This document shows positions 52,475 to 61,593 of a stretch of DNA of 64,000 nucleotides, piece by piece; the first letter of the stretch is position 1, and each line of letters begins with the position of its first letter. The DNA comes from Niallia circulans NBRC 13626. GTDB taxonomy: Bacteria; Bacillota; Bacilli; Bacillales; Cytobacillaceae. The notes beneath the pieces were generated by a model. It was given only the letters and a program-made list of their open reading frames with translations, made no database searches and had not been told where the DNA came from. A program made the position numbers and the translations under genes. The DNA is taken from assembly GCF_001591585.1 (NCBI RefSeq), contig NZ_BCVE01000011.1:62001-126000 (forward strand). Reading direction: 5' to 3'.

Positions 52475-53512
52475 CTACATATCTCCTAAACTTCGATTGG
52501 AAACAAGGACTTCATCGATTCTGATTTCCCTCTTCAGCATAGATGATTGGATGATCGCATCAATCATTTGTAAGGAAGGCAGGGCATCTTTGACATGTAT
52601 ATAGTCCCTTCTATTCTCTAGAATACAAGCATAAAAGCCGTCAATCAGTTTTTTATGACTTGCTCCATAATAAAACTTAGAACCATAAAGCTTAGTATCT
52701 TCTTCTATCACTATCTTACCGCCATTATCATCTAGCATCGTTAGCCTATTGTCCTTAATGGTCAACTTTTGATTTTCGCAGACGATTTGAAGCTCTACAC
52801 TTGAGTTATTTCCATTCGCGTTTGTAGCAAAAAAGAACCCATTAATCCCATTTTTGAAAACTATTCTGGCTGCTGCCGTATCTTCCGTTTCAATGCCATA
52901 ATCAAGAAGCTGGTCAACAGTTCCTCTTATTGTCGCTATTTCCCCTCCCAAAAGCTGCATTAAATCTAAAGTGTGAATCGCTTGATTAATCATGACTCCC
53001 CCACCAGCTAAGTCTAATTTCCCGCGCCACGGCTTATTGTCATAATAGGATTTTGTCCTTGCCCAAGTGACGATCCCTTTGATCCCTACGATTTTTCCAT
53101 ACTTATTTTCTGCGATAATCTGCCGTAGTTTTTCAACCGTTTCATTCAAGCGATTTTGAAAACAAATAGCGATTTTCACTTGTTTGTTGTCCTCTTCAAG
53201 TTTCAGTAGTTCAAGACCTTCTTCTGTGTGTAAAGCCAGTGGCTTTTCTTGCAAGACATGGATGCCTTTTTCCACACAAGCTTTTGTCACTGGATAATGA
53301 AGATAATGTGGTAAACAAATATGTACACAATCTAACGTTTCCTTTTCAAGCATTTCTTGGTAATCTGTATAAAAATTTACCCCCTGCACACTCTCCCTTC
53401 GTGTTTCATCGATATCACTTACTGCTACTAACTCAGCTGTTGGGTTTGCTTGAATAGCAGAGAGATGAATACTCGATATATCACCGAGACCAATCACAGC
53501 TATTTTTAACAT
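52475..53512 (-). CDS. Gfo/Idh/MocA family oxidoreductase (B)
   Basis: 345 residues from ATG 53512 (MLKIAVIGLGDISSIH) with AAGGAGGAG upstream; a 15-codon extension lacks a ribosome site. Rossmann glycines GLGDIS at 8-13, lysine motif QEKPLA, and GGVMINQAIHTLDLMQ in the second domain. It shares the fold but little detail with oxidoreductase A, so a second oxidation or the return reduction of the same sugar is plausible. It follows the binding-protein gene after a strong hairpin. Confidence 0.87.
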   Translation of the reverse strand: MLKIAVIGLGDISSIHLSAIQANPTAELVAVSDIDETRRESVQGVNFYTDYQEMLEKETLDCVHICLPHYLHYPVTKACVEKGIHVLQEKPLALHTEEGLELLKLEEDNKQVKIAICFQNRLNETVEKLRQIIAENKYGKIVGIKGIVTWARTKSYYDNKPWRGKLDLAGGGVMINQAIHTLDLMQLLGGEIATIRGTVDQLLDYGIETEDTAAARIVFKNGINGFFFATNANGNNSSVELQIVCENQKLTIKDNRLTMLDDNGGKIVIEEDTKLYGSKFYYGASHKKLIDGFYACILENRRDYIHVKDALPSLQMIDAIIQSSMLKREIRIDEVLVSNRSLGDM

Positions 53513-53534
53513 TAGACATGCTCCTCCTTTTATA

Positions 53535-53596
53535 AAAAACAGGCAGACTGGATACACCTTTTTTCTTTTTTTTAGTTTCTAGTATCCCATCTGCCT
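53535..53596 (-). terminator. Stem-loop between binding-protein gene and oxidoreductase B
   Basis: AGGCAGACTGGATAC (53541-53555) pairs with GTATCCCATCTGCCT (53582-53596) with two mismatches, followed on the minus strand by TTTTTT. It likely keeps binding-protein mRNA in excess over the enzymes. Confidence 0.6.
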
Positions 53597-53622
53597 CATT
53601 CCTGCAATTTAAAGTCTATCTT

Positions 53623-54990
53623 CTAGCGGTTTTTGACCCACTCCGTACTTTCCTTTTGCGCTTTTTCCAGCGCATCTTCTGCACTTCTTTTTCCTGTTAA
53701 TGCTGCTTCAATTTCAGACGTTAAAATATAACGTGGCTGTGAAGATCCCCACGGATATCTTGGTGTCATAGGAGTAGACATCGCTTCAAACACTGAAAGC
53801 ATCAAAGGTTGTTCTTTCACACTATCCCATTCTGTTGCTGATTTCACAGATGGTACTAAACCAAGTTCTTCGTAGACATATTTTTGAACAAAATCACTTG
53901 TGGCAAATTTAAGCCACTCCCAGGCTAATTCTTTGTTCTTGCTGTCTTTGGCAATGGTAATTGGACTTCCTGCAAATAATCCGCCTTGCCCATCATCATT
54001 CTTGAACTCTTGCGAAATGGCAATTCGATCGCCAAGTCCTTGAGCATAGGCTGGTTTTACCGTATCACCAGGTCCCTGGTTTAGCATAATCGCAATATTA
54101 TTTTCTTTTGTTAACCATTTTTCATTGCCTTGGTTACTCACAATGCCTTTAGGAGCATAATTTTGCATATCTAATAGCCAATTTAAGCCACTCAGCATTT
54201 CTTTTGAATTAAAAGCAAATTCAACCTCATCCCAGGCAAATCCAGTTCCCCACTGTCCGTTTTGTCCTTCCGCCAAATCGACTAAAGTGAAGGCAGAAGA
54301 CCAGTCACCCCGGAACCAAATCCCATAGTTTTGCTCCCCTGTTTTCGGATTTTTCCCAGTCATTTGTTTCGCCTTTTCTGCTACTTCCTCCATTGTTGGA
54401 TACTCAGACAAATATTCTACTCCCCATTCATCAAATAACTGTTTATCATAGCTGATAAAACGTGCATCACCCAAAAATGGAAGTCCGAAAATATCTAACT
54501 CCTTACTATCTGGACCTAATGCTTTCCACCCTTCTACTTGATTATCAATAAAATTATCTAAATCAAATTCTGGATCTTTCTCAATCCATGGCTGCAATGG
54601 TTCTAGAACACCTTGTGGAGCAAAATCAGCAACACCTGGCATTTGATACACATCTGCTTCCCCTGACGTAATCATTGCTTGGGTTTTCTCCGTGTATCCT
54701 TCCCAAGGCATCAGAACGAATTTCACTGTGGCGCCAGGATGCTGCTTTTCAAATTCTTCTTTCAGCACTTTTACTCCTTTTACTGAATCACCTGTAATCG
54801 GATCTGTCTTGTCTTCCATCGCGAAATCACCAATCATCATAACGGTTATTTGCTGTCCTGCCCATTCTCCATCCTTATCGGAACCTGAAGAACTTCCTGA
54901 TTTAGAACTACACCCAGCAAGCGCAGCACTTATTACCATCATCCATGCCAAAGCAAATGCAGCCGTCTTAGAAAATAACCTCTTTTTCAT
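53623..54990 (-). CDS. Sugar ABC transporter substrate-binding lipoprotein
   Basis: 455 residues with a lipoprotein signal (lipobox LAGC, C26) and solute-binding family 1 features: VTVMMIGDFAMEDKTD, KFVLMPWEGYTEK, LPFLGDARFISYDKQLF, and a C-terminal PRYPWGSSQPR segment. It captures the substrate for the two permeases upstream. GGGGG precedes the ATG. The ligand is unknown; the downstream enzymes hint at a non-standard sugar, polyol or glycoside. Confidence 0.88.
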   Translation of the reverse strand: MKKRLFSKTAAFALAWMMVISAALAGCSSKSGSSSGSDKDGEWAGQQITVMMIGDFAMEDKTDPITGDSVKGVKVLKEEFEKQHPGATVKFVLMPWEGYTEKTQAMITSGEADVYQMPGVADFAPQGVLEPLQPWIEKDPEFDLDNFIDNQVEGWKALGPDSKELDIFGLPFLGDARFISYDKQLFDEWGVEYLSEYPTMEEVAEKAKQMTGKNPKTGEQNYGIWFRGDWSSAFTLVDLAEGQNGQWGTGFAWDEVEFAFNSKEMLSGLNWLLDMQNYAPKGIVSNQGNEKWLTKENNIAIMLNQGPGDTVKPAYAQGLGDRIAISQEFKNDDGQGGLFAGSPITIAKDSKNKELAWEWLKFATSDFVQKYVYEELGLVPSVKSATEWDSVKEQPLMLSVFEAMSTPMTPRYPWGSSQPRYILTSEIEAALTGKRSAEDALEKAQKESTEWVKNR

Positions 54991-55018
54991 TTTCCAACCC
55001 CCAATTTATTTGAATGAT

Positions 55019-55873
55019 CTATTCCCCTTTGACACCACTCAATGCAATACTCTGGATAATATATTTTTGTAAAAATAAATACACAATGACAATTGGTAAT
55101 ACACTTACTGTTGCTAGGGCCATCGTTAACCCGCCGAGACTGGACCCATTTTCCAGCGAGAAACTCGCTAAATAAAGCGGAATCGTCTGCAAATTCAAAT
55201 CATTAATAACAACTAATGGCCACATAAAATCATTCCAGCTCCAGATGAACGATAAAATGACCATTGTTGCTGCTATCGGACCTGCCAGCGGCAAATACAC
55301 ACGGAAGAAAATTTTAAATTCTCCCGCCCCGTCAATTTGTGCCGCTTCCCTTAATGTATCTGGCAGCTGATCGAAAAACTGTTTACATAGAAAAATAAGC
55401 ATTCCACTAATAACGGATGGAAGAATTAAGGGCCAAAAAGTATTTAATAAGCCAAGTTGATTAAAAAAAGTATATAAAGGGATTAACCGTGGTTCCATTG
55501 GAATCATTAATGTACAAAGAACGATGACAAACAAGACTCTCTTCCCCTTGAATTTCCCTTTTGAGAATGCATACCCCGCTAATAAAGAAGCAGATACACT
55601 TAAAAAGACAGAACTTACGGTTACAATGGCGGAATTAAGATAAGCTTGAATAAGTCTCCCATTCTCAAAAACGATCCCATAATTGAAGGATGAAACTGCT
55701 TCTGGTATTAGCCGCGGCGGAAAAGGCATGACAATATTAGCCGTTCGATCAAACCCTACGCTGATCATCCAAACAAATGGCGCCATCAAAACTACTCCAA
55801 ACACAAATAGTACAATATACTTTAGAATAACTGTCGTTCTTTCCAGCTTTTTCATGGAGATCGTATTTTTCAT
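55019..55873 (-). CDS. Sugar ABC transporter permease (MalG class)
   Basis: 284 residues from ATG 55873, placed six bases after GGGGAGG; an upstream GTG at 55888 overlaps that site. It has six membrane helices and the EAA loop EAAQIDGAGEFKIFFRVYLP. It lies four bases beyond the partner permease's stop and 28 bp before the binding-protein gene. It has no ATPase of its own nearby. Confidence 0.88.
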   Translation of the reverse strand: MKNTISMKKLERTTVILKYIVLFVFGVVLMAPFVWMISVGFDRTANIVMPFPPRLIPEAVSSFNYGIVFENGRLIQAYLNSAIVTVSSVFLSVSASLLAGYAFSKGKFKGKRVLFVIVLCTLMIPMEPRLIPLYTFFNQLGLLNTFWPLILPSVISGMLIFLCKQFFDQLPDTLREAAQIDGAGEFKIFFRVYLPLAGPIAATMVILSFIWSWNDFMWPLVVINDLNLQTIPLYLASFSLENGSSLGGLTMALATVSVLPIVIVYLFLQKYIIQSIALSGVKGE

Positions 55874-55892
55874 CGTCTCCCTCCCCACTAAA

Positions 55893-56822
55893 TTAGATTT
55901 TCATTTTCGACATTTTTAAGTTGATAAACGTAAAAATTAAAATAATAATGAACATAATATATGTGGCAGCTGAGGCAATCCCGAATTCAAAACCGGTAAA
56001 CCCACGCTCGTAAATAAAGGCTCCCATTGTTTGTATAGAACGAGCAGGGCTTCCATTTGGTCCTCCTATTACATACACCTCATTAAAACGTTGCAGCGCT
56101 CCAATCCAGCCTGTTATTAATAAGAAAGCAAAGGTACCCGTCATATTAGGAATCGTAATGAACAGCCACTGCTGTAACCCACTTGCTCCATCAATTTTTG
56201 CAGCTTCATACATTTCTGAGGGAATCGCTTGAAGATTAGCAAGACATATAATGATAACAAAGCCAATCCAATGCCAAACAGCCAGCAGTATAACGCCCCA
56301 TTTAGAAGTACTAGGCTCAGAAAACCACCCTGGAGTCGGCAGTCCCATAGAGTCTAACGCAAAATTAACAATTCCCATCTCTGGATGTAAAACAAATTGA
56401 AAGATCATGGCCGCAGCAACAATTGAAGTAACATTGGGCAAGAAGTAGATAACTTTAAAGAAATTTTTTCCCTTTCCAACAGAGTTAATTAAGGTAGCAA
56501 AAATGAATCCTAAGGGAATGGTGATTAGCACTTGAAATATTCCGATAAAAAAAGTATTCCAAACAGCATTCCAAAATGGTCCTGATGTTAAGACCGTGCG
56601 AAAATTATCTAAACCCGTAAAGCTTTCTATTGTTCCATTTGATTTAAAAAAACTTAATCTAAATGATTCAACAACTGGATAAACCATAAACAGCAAAATC
56701 CCTAAAAAACTAGGAATTAAGAAAATATACCATGTCCATTGTGTCGTTCTTCTTTTCTTTTTCTTCTTCGCAGCCTCCATGTACATACTGGTTTCCGTAG
56801 CCGTAACATGATTATTTTCCAT
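55893..56822 (-). CDS. Sugar ABC transporter permease (MalF class)
   Basis: 309 residues, six helices, EAA loop EAAKIDGASGLQQWLFITIP. A lysine-rich cytoplasmic start (KKKKKRRTTQWTWY) precedes helix 1. AAAGGAG lies before the ATG. It is the first gene of the operon; a near-perfect cre lies 46 bp upstream and the AraC regulator is encoded next on the same strand. Confidence 0.9.
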   Translation of the reverse strand: MENNHVTATETSMYMEAAKKKKKRRTTQWTWYIFLIPSFLGILLFMVYPVVESFRLSFFKSNGTIESFTGLDNFRTVLTSGPFWNAVWNTFFIGIFQVLITIPLGFIFATLINSVGKGKNFFKVIYFLPNVTSIVAAAMIFQFVLHPEMGIVNFALDSMGLPTPGWFSEPSTSKWGVILLAVWHWIGFVIIICLANLQAIPSEMYEAAKIDGASGLQQWLFITIPNMTGTFAFLLITGWIGALQRFNEVYVIGGPNGSPARSIQTMGAFIYERGFTGFEFGIASAATYIMFIIILIFTFINLKMSKMKI

Positions 56823-56867
56823 AAAATCTCCTTTCCTTAATGGATTGGTTTTCCTTTTCTCTCATTA

Positions 56868-56881
56868 TGACAACGCTTTCA
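56868..56881 (-). promoter_or_regulatory. cre site (CcpA) of the ABC/oxidoreductase operon
   Basis: Read on the minus strand, TGAAAGCGTTGTCA fits the cre consensus TGWNANCGNTNWCA at every position. It lies 46 bp before the first permease gene. The remaining ~240 bp up to the AraC gene hold no gene. Confidence 0.7.
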
Positions 56882-57120
56882 ATTTTATAGAAATAATCAC
56901 GAGATACTAACAATATCTCGCATGCTCATTTCTATAAACAATACTATTACTTTTATCGAGGTTACGTGTTTATGTTCCCTTCTGATTCCATTGTATGAAA
57001 GTTATCTACTTTTAACGTGGATAGAATTGTGTAATCTGATGAAGAAATTGTTTTTTATTGCTCTTTTAAATAATCATATTTAAAAATCGGTGCTGTAGAG
57101 ACATTGTGGGAGAATTTAGC

Positions 57121-57999
57121 TTAATTCGTGTTTTTCATACGAATGGCTTTGCTATTACGGTATTCTGTAGGAGTTAGTTTCATTTGTTTTCGAAAAAAAC
57201 GACTGAAATGAGAGGAATCTTCAAATCCTGATTCAAGAGATACTTCAAGAATCGATTTGTCTGGATGTATCTCCAGCAAATATTTGGCGCGGTTTATTCG
57301 ACAGCTCATGATATATTGCATAATTGTATATCCTGTTACATCTTTAAAAATTCTCGACATATAATACTTGCTAATATTTAAATGATGGGCAATATCATCT
57401 AAAGTGATTGGTTCACAGAAATGCGTATCAATCCATTCAATCATTTTTTTGACATGAAGATTTTTATCAGATTCAGCATGAATATTATGTTCAAGTTGCT
57501 GCTTACTTAACTCATAAACCTTAAATAAAAGCTGCATCAGCATCGCTGTTAACTCTCCCACTTGGAAGCGATCGTCGACTGCGTTTTCTTCCTTGGATCT
57601 TTTCACTTTCTCTGCCAATTTCTTTATTAATGCTTTTACTTCAGCAGACTGTCCTTTATCTTTTATATGAAATAAAGTATTGCTCAATTGATTAAATGGC
57701 GATAACAATTCCGGGACATTTAAATTGTTTAAAAGTGGACGCAGCCATTCGGAAGAAAATTCAATCACACTGCGCTCATAATAAGCGCCAGGCTCAGGAT
57801 AAGCTCGATGTAATGTTAGGCCATTCATAATAATTAAGTCATCCTCCTGTAAACGATAAATCCGATCACCAATTAAATATTTACATTCTCCCCCATGAAA
57901 GTAGTATATTTCATACCTATCATGAGAGTGGTAACTAAAATCTTCATAAGTTTCCACCTTATCCATTAAACGATAGAGTGCGATTATTTTTTCCGTCAT
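57121..57999 (-). CDS. AraC-family regulator with cupin sensor domain
   Basis: 292 residues: an N-terminal cupin-like domain (~15-110, YHSHDRYEIYYFHGGECKYL) that typically binds a sugar, a helical linker, and the AraC double helix-turn-helix (~190-285: ITLDDIAHHLNISKYYMSR, then DSSHFSRFFRKQMKLTPTEYR). TAGGAGGGG lies before the ATG, and a cre-like site sits 17 bp upstream of it. It is placed directly ahead of the ABC-oxidoreductase-isomerase genes on the same strand and presumably activates them. Confidence 0.9.
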   Translation of the reverse strand: MTEKIIALYRLMDKVETYEDFSYHSHDRYEIYYFHGGECKYLIGDRIYRLQEDDLIIMNGLTLHRAYPEPGAYYERSVIEFSSEWLRPLLNNLNVPELLSPFNQLSNTLFHIKDKGQSAEVKALIKKLAEKVKRSKEENAVDDRFQVGELTAMLMQLLFKVYELSKQQLEHNIHAESDKNLHVKKMIEWIDTHFCEPITLDDIAHHLNISKYYMSRIFKDVTGYTIMQYIMSCRINRAKYLLEIHPDKSILEVSLESGFEDSSHFSRFFRKQMKLTPTEYRNSKAIRMKNTN

Positions 58000-58015
58000 C
58001 CTTAACCCCTCCTAT

Positions 58016-58029
58016 TTAAAACGTTTTCA
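58016..58029 (-). promoter_or_regulatory. cre-like site before the AraC gene
   Basis: On the minus strand, TGAAAACGTTTTAA matches the cre consensus at 13 of 14 positions. Overlap with the presumed promoter suggests the regulator itself is catabolite-repressed. Confidence 0.6.
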
Positions 58030-58698
58030 AAATATTAAAAATAAACTTGCCACCATCCCCAACTAATATCTTTGCTGAAAATTTTTCTTTTATTTATTCT
58101 CTATTCTTATGATAGTCACCTTTTAAAATTACAAAATTAATGTATATGAATTTTGTATTGCTTATTCCATATAAATAAAATGGAAATGCTAACTGAAGAT
58201 TTTTAAACTCTCAAAATTGTTCTCTTTTAGAAAAATGAAATTTGTCCTAAACTACTTACTTTAAATGTAACCTCACTTTTCTCCCTTGTTTCTTCATTTA
58301 ACACTCCACAACCAATAAAACGAGTACTTTTTACCACCAGTCTTATTAATCCTTTGCAGAAAAATAGAAAAAGCCTTTCAAAATGTAATTAACCGTTCTG
58401 AAAGGCTCTCTCCTAATTACAGTGCCAACACTGCATATTAATCTCTTGATGCATCATAATATATTTTTTAAAAGTCGTAAATTTAATTATATATTCAATT
58501 TATAGTAGTGTAAGAGTATTTTCATACTAAGAACCCCCACTTATAGAGTGAGGGTCTTGATTGTGTATAACTACCTCGCTTAAAAGTAGTTATGTGACTA
58601 TTATACTACGAACAAAGAATATATGACCATAACTGGTAATGTTAGATTGTTGCACCTTTTAATCCACGTAATGCTTTATTGTTACATTCCCCTTCTAT
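58030..58698. other. Non-coding stretch with several hairpins, possible element remnant
   Basis: No gene is seen. There are three hairpins: AGCCTTTCA/TGAAAGGCT (58372-58407, T run on the minus side); an AAGAACCCCCACT-type stem closing at GGGTCTT (58529-58558); and ATAACTAC/GTAGTTAT (58567-58593). The second recalls the stem found near the right end of IS200/IS605-family elements, but no transposase or tnpB fragment is present, so a remnant is only a guess. Confidence 0.3.
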
Positions 58699-59103
58699 CT
58701 ATAAAGGTAACAGCAAATGAAATACTATAATACCAACGGGATAGATCCAAAGCAGCCACTTAATGGTTCCCACATTAATTCTTTTAGAAATACCTTGGAA
58801 TATTTCCGGTATGAAGATAAAGAAAACCTGACATGCTATTCTTAATTTCTGCCCGTCACTAAAAGGAATGAATTCAAATCCGTCTGCAGCATTCCCATCA
58901 AAATTACCTAAATACATAAGGAAGTTTTCAATCGGCAATACCAAACAAAGCAATATACGGCTTATTTGTACAACCGGACTTAGCTTTTTCTTTTTTAACC
59001 CTTTACAGGATAAAATAATTCCTGCAATGGCTAGAAGTAATGTACCCGAACTTAAATATACTTGCTCAGTGATATATTTCAATAAAAACCCTATTAAAAA
59101 CAT
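58699..59103 (-). CDS. Small membrane protein of unknown function
   Basis: 134 residues with four predicted membrane helices (about 1-25, 45-65, 85-105, 112-132) and a short loop rich in Asn and Asp in the middle (GNFDGNAADGFEF). AAAGGAG precedes the ATG. I recognise no family. It lies 166 bp downstream of the histidine kinase in the same direction and may belong to the defence cluster, or be independent. Confidence 0.7.
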   Translation of the reverse strand: MFLIGFLLKYITEQVYLSSGTLLLAIAGIILSCKGLKKKKLSPVVQISRILLCLVLPIENFLMYLGNFDGNAADGFEFIPFSDGQKLRIACQVFFIFIPEIFQGISKRINVGTIKWLLWIYPVGIIVFHLLLPL

Positions 59104-59269
59104 AATATCTCCTTTAAGTTTTTATATACTCACCCTATATCATTAAATAATACGCAGCATTTTGCATGAAAGTACCTCACCGTAATCGGTACGGGTTACT
59201 AATGACTATCAACCAAAAATATGGTCTTCTTGTGACATGGGATGGATTAATAATTCATCTTGTATTTTT

Positions 59270-60670
59270 TCAATGTTCCCCATTTTTTGATTGCACAGGA
59301 AATCTCATAACAGCTTTTAGACCTTTTTGGTTTGTGCCTTTTGAAAGAATGAGGTGACCATGGTGAGCCTGAAGAATTCTTGCTACCATCGGAAGCCCCA
59401 GACCATGTCCTTGATCATCAGTTTGCTTTCTCGTTGATGAATAAGGCAACTCGGTTATCTCCGCCAATTTTTCTTGCGGAATTCCTCGTCCATTATCACT
59501 TACAACAAAAAAATATCGGGAGGAATCTTCGGATAGAAAAGTTTCCAGTATGATTTTACAACCTTGTGGGTTATGTCGCACACTGTTATTAACAAGATTT
59601 CTGATAGCCCTAAGTAATAATTTCTCGTCTCCAGTGATTTTAACTGCTTCTTCGGCAAGCTTCAATTCAATCTCATACTGGTCGTCTAATCCACTATTCA
59701 GAAATTCCGCAACAACTTGTCTTGCCAATACTGACAGACGGATACTCTTCAAATGCAAAGGCTGCATTTCATATTCGAGCATCGAGACCAAATTCAAGTC
59801 GCTTACAAGTGATCGTAGCTTCTCACCCTGTCGCCTAATAATACCAGCCTGATACCTTTGCTCCATAGGCAACTCTGAACCATCTTCCATCTCGCTTGCA
59901 TAGCCGAGGATCATAGATAGAGGTGTACGAATATCATGGGAGATTCCAGCGATCCAGTTAGAACGAGCTTCGTCTTTTGTCTTCAATGCATCCGTCTTTT
60001 TTTGAAGCTTATCCGATGCAGAATTAATGCTATGTGCCAAATCACCAAATATGCCTTTGGAATCTAACTGAATTTTCTCCTCCCTTGCTAGTTTGTGGAC
60101 ACCCTCTACAAGGGGACGTATTCCTCTTATAAGACGCATACCAATCAGAACTGAGATTAGTAGAGCCAGGGCCACATTAACAACTAGCAGCAGAATAAGC
60201 TTAAGAGGTAATGAACTCACCCAATCAGAAAGAAAGTCAAATTGATACTTCCAATGACTTTCCTTGGGGTATCCCACCACAACCAATCCATCATCATGCT
60301 CCCAAACATAAACCGGATATTCCATAAGATAATACCGTGAAAACTTGGCTACATCGACTAGGTTGTAGGTTTGTGGAACATCATCAGGCAGGTGATAATC
60401 CCATCGCACATGCCCATCTTCATCAAGCAGCATCGCCCATGATTGATTGCGCTTCAACAGCATTGCTACATTCTCATCTATACGATAGCTATCGTTCTGT
60501 TTGCCTAGACCTTCGGCTACTTGCCGAAGCATATCTTCAGGTGACGGACTTTGGTTAATTTCCTTGAATACCAGTGTCCCTAACAGAACCAAATTAAATA
60601 TAAGCAAAAATATCGAGATAAAGATGGTGGTGGTGACGAACCGTCGCAAAATGCGAATAATCCCTTCCAC
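59270..60670 (-). CDS. Sensor histidine kinase of the antibiotic-peptide defence cluster
   Basis: 466 residues: two membrane helices (~12-35 and ~155-178) enclose an extracytoplasmic sensor of ~120 residues, followed by a HAMP-like linker. The phospho-acceptor is H245 in AGISHDIRTP. The ATPase domain shows N-box NNSVRHN (361-367), DNGRGIP (392-398) and GHGLGL (421-426). It starts at GTG 60670, directly after the response-regulator stop, with AGGAG in front. It should sense a lantibiotic- or bacitracin-like compound or the wall damage it causes, and signal to the partner regulator. Confidence 0.9.
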   Translation of the reverse strand: MEGIIRILRRFVTTTIFISIFLLIFNLVLLGTLVFKEINQSPSPEDMLRQVAEGLGKQNDSYRIDENVAMLLKRNQSWAMLLDEDGHVRWDYHLPDDVPQTYNLVDVAKFSRYYLMEYPVYVWEHDDGLVVVGYPKESHWKYQFDFLSDWVSSLPLKLILLLVVNVALALLISVLIGMRLIRGIRPLVEGVHKLAREEKIQLDSKGIFGDLAHSINSASDKLQKKTDALKTKDEARSNWIAGISHDIRTPLSMILGYASEMEDGSELPMEQRYQAGIIRRQGEKLRSLVSDLNLVSMLEYEMQPLHLKSIRLSVLARQVVAEFLNSGLDDQYEIELKLAEEAVKITGDEKLLLRAIRNLVNNSVRHNPQGCKIILETFLSEDSSRYFFVVSDNGRGIPQEKLAEITELPYSSTRKQTDDQGHGLGLPMVARILQAHHGHLILSKGTNQKGLKAVMRFPVQSKNGEH

Positions 60671-61390
60671 CTAATCTGTCTCCTGTAGTAGAAGTTTATA
60701 TCCCAGTCCCCTAACAGTAATAAGATGGATTGGTTTAGAGGGATCTAGTTCAATTTTTTCACGGACTCGCCTAATATGAACCATCAATGTATTTTCGTAA
60801 CCATAGCTGTCGTCTCCCCAGGCAGCCTGACATAACGCATCACTCGTAACAATTTTCCCCTCGTTTTCGTACAACTTTACAAGAATAGCATGTTCCTTCG
60901 CAGTCAATGAAAACTCTTTCTGGTCACTGTAGCTTTGCACAATAGCGCTCTCCAGATTGATTATACGATCCCCCAACTGGAAAACAGATAGTTGCTCTGT
61001 CACAGGAGAAGCGTAAACGCGCTTTAAGATTGCCATAAGCCGTAATATTAACTCGCGGGGTAGAAATGGTTTCACAATATAATCATCTGCGCCTAAACCC
61101 AGTCCGAGCAAACGGTCTTCATCCTCTCCACGGGCAGAGAGAAAAAGCACCGGTATATCTGAAAGCTGTCTGATAGAAGACAGAAGGGAAAATCCGTCGC
61201 CATCAGGTAACATAACATCAAGAATCGCAATATCCGGTTTGTCTGTTTTGAAAAAAGACAAAGTCGAAGCACAGTCAATAGCAGTAAAAACGCGAAAAAA
61301 CCCCTCTTTCCTTAAAAATTTTTCAATCATTATTCTGATTTCAGGTTCATCATCTACAATTAATATCTTTTTTTCTTTTAAATTCGCCAA
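60671..61390 (-). CDS. OmpR-family response regulator
   Basis: 239 residues: receiver domain with acidic pocket D13-D14, phospho-acceptor D58 (AILDVM), the switch serine in FLSARGE, and the lysine in DDYIVKPF. A winged-helix DNA-binding domain follows (~135-235, TAKEHAILVKLYEN, DALCQAAWG, HIRRVREKIE). It starts at TTG 61390 after GGGTGATG. It is paired with the kinase gene that abuts its stop and presumably activates the ABC genes upstream. A TATAAT (61409-61414) upstream may give the pair its own promoter. Confidence 0.9.
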   Translation of the reverse strand: MANLKEKKILIVDDEPEIRIMIEKFLRKEGFFRVFTAIDCASTLSFFKTDKPDIAILDVMLPDGDGFSLLSSIRQLSDIPVLFLSARGEDEDRLLGLGLGADDYIVKPFLPRELILRLMAILKRVYASPVTEQLSVFQLGDRIINLESAIVQSYSDQKEFSLTAKEHAILVKLYENEGKIVTSDALCQAAWGDDSYGYENTLMVHIRRVREKIELDPSKPIHLITVRGLGYKLLLQETD

Positions 61391-61593
61391 TCTACATCAC
61401 CCAATTTTATTATACATGCTTAAGAAAATAATTAATATTCTTTCAATTCCCAAGTTAAGACAGAAGTGAATGTTGAGTATTAAAAAGCTAAGACAAGCCA
61501 TTCATTTTTACGTTTATAATGATTAAGGTCATTTTTTGTATCGTTATCTCAACTAGATATCTTTGAGAAAGACCTTTTCTTCTTTAAATCTTT

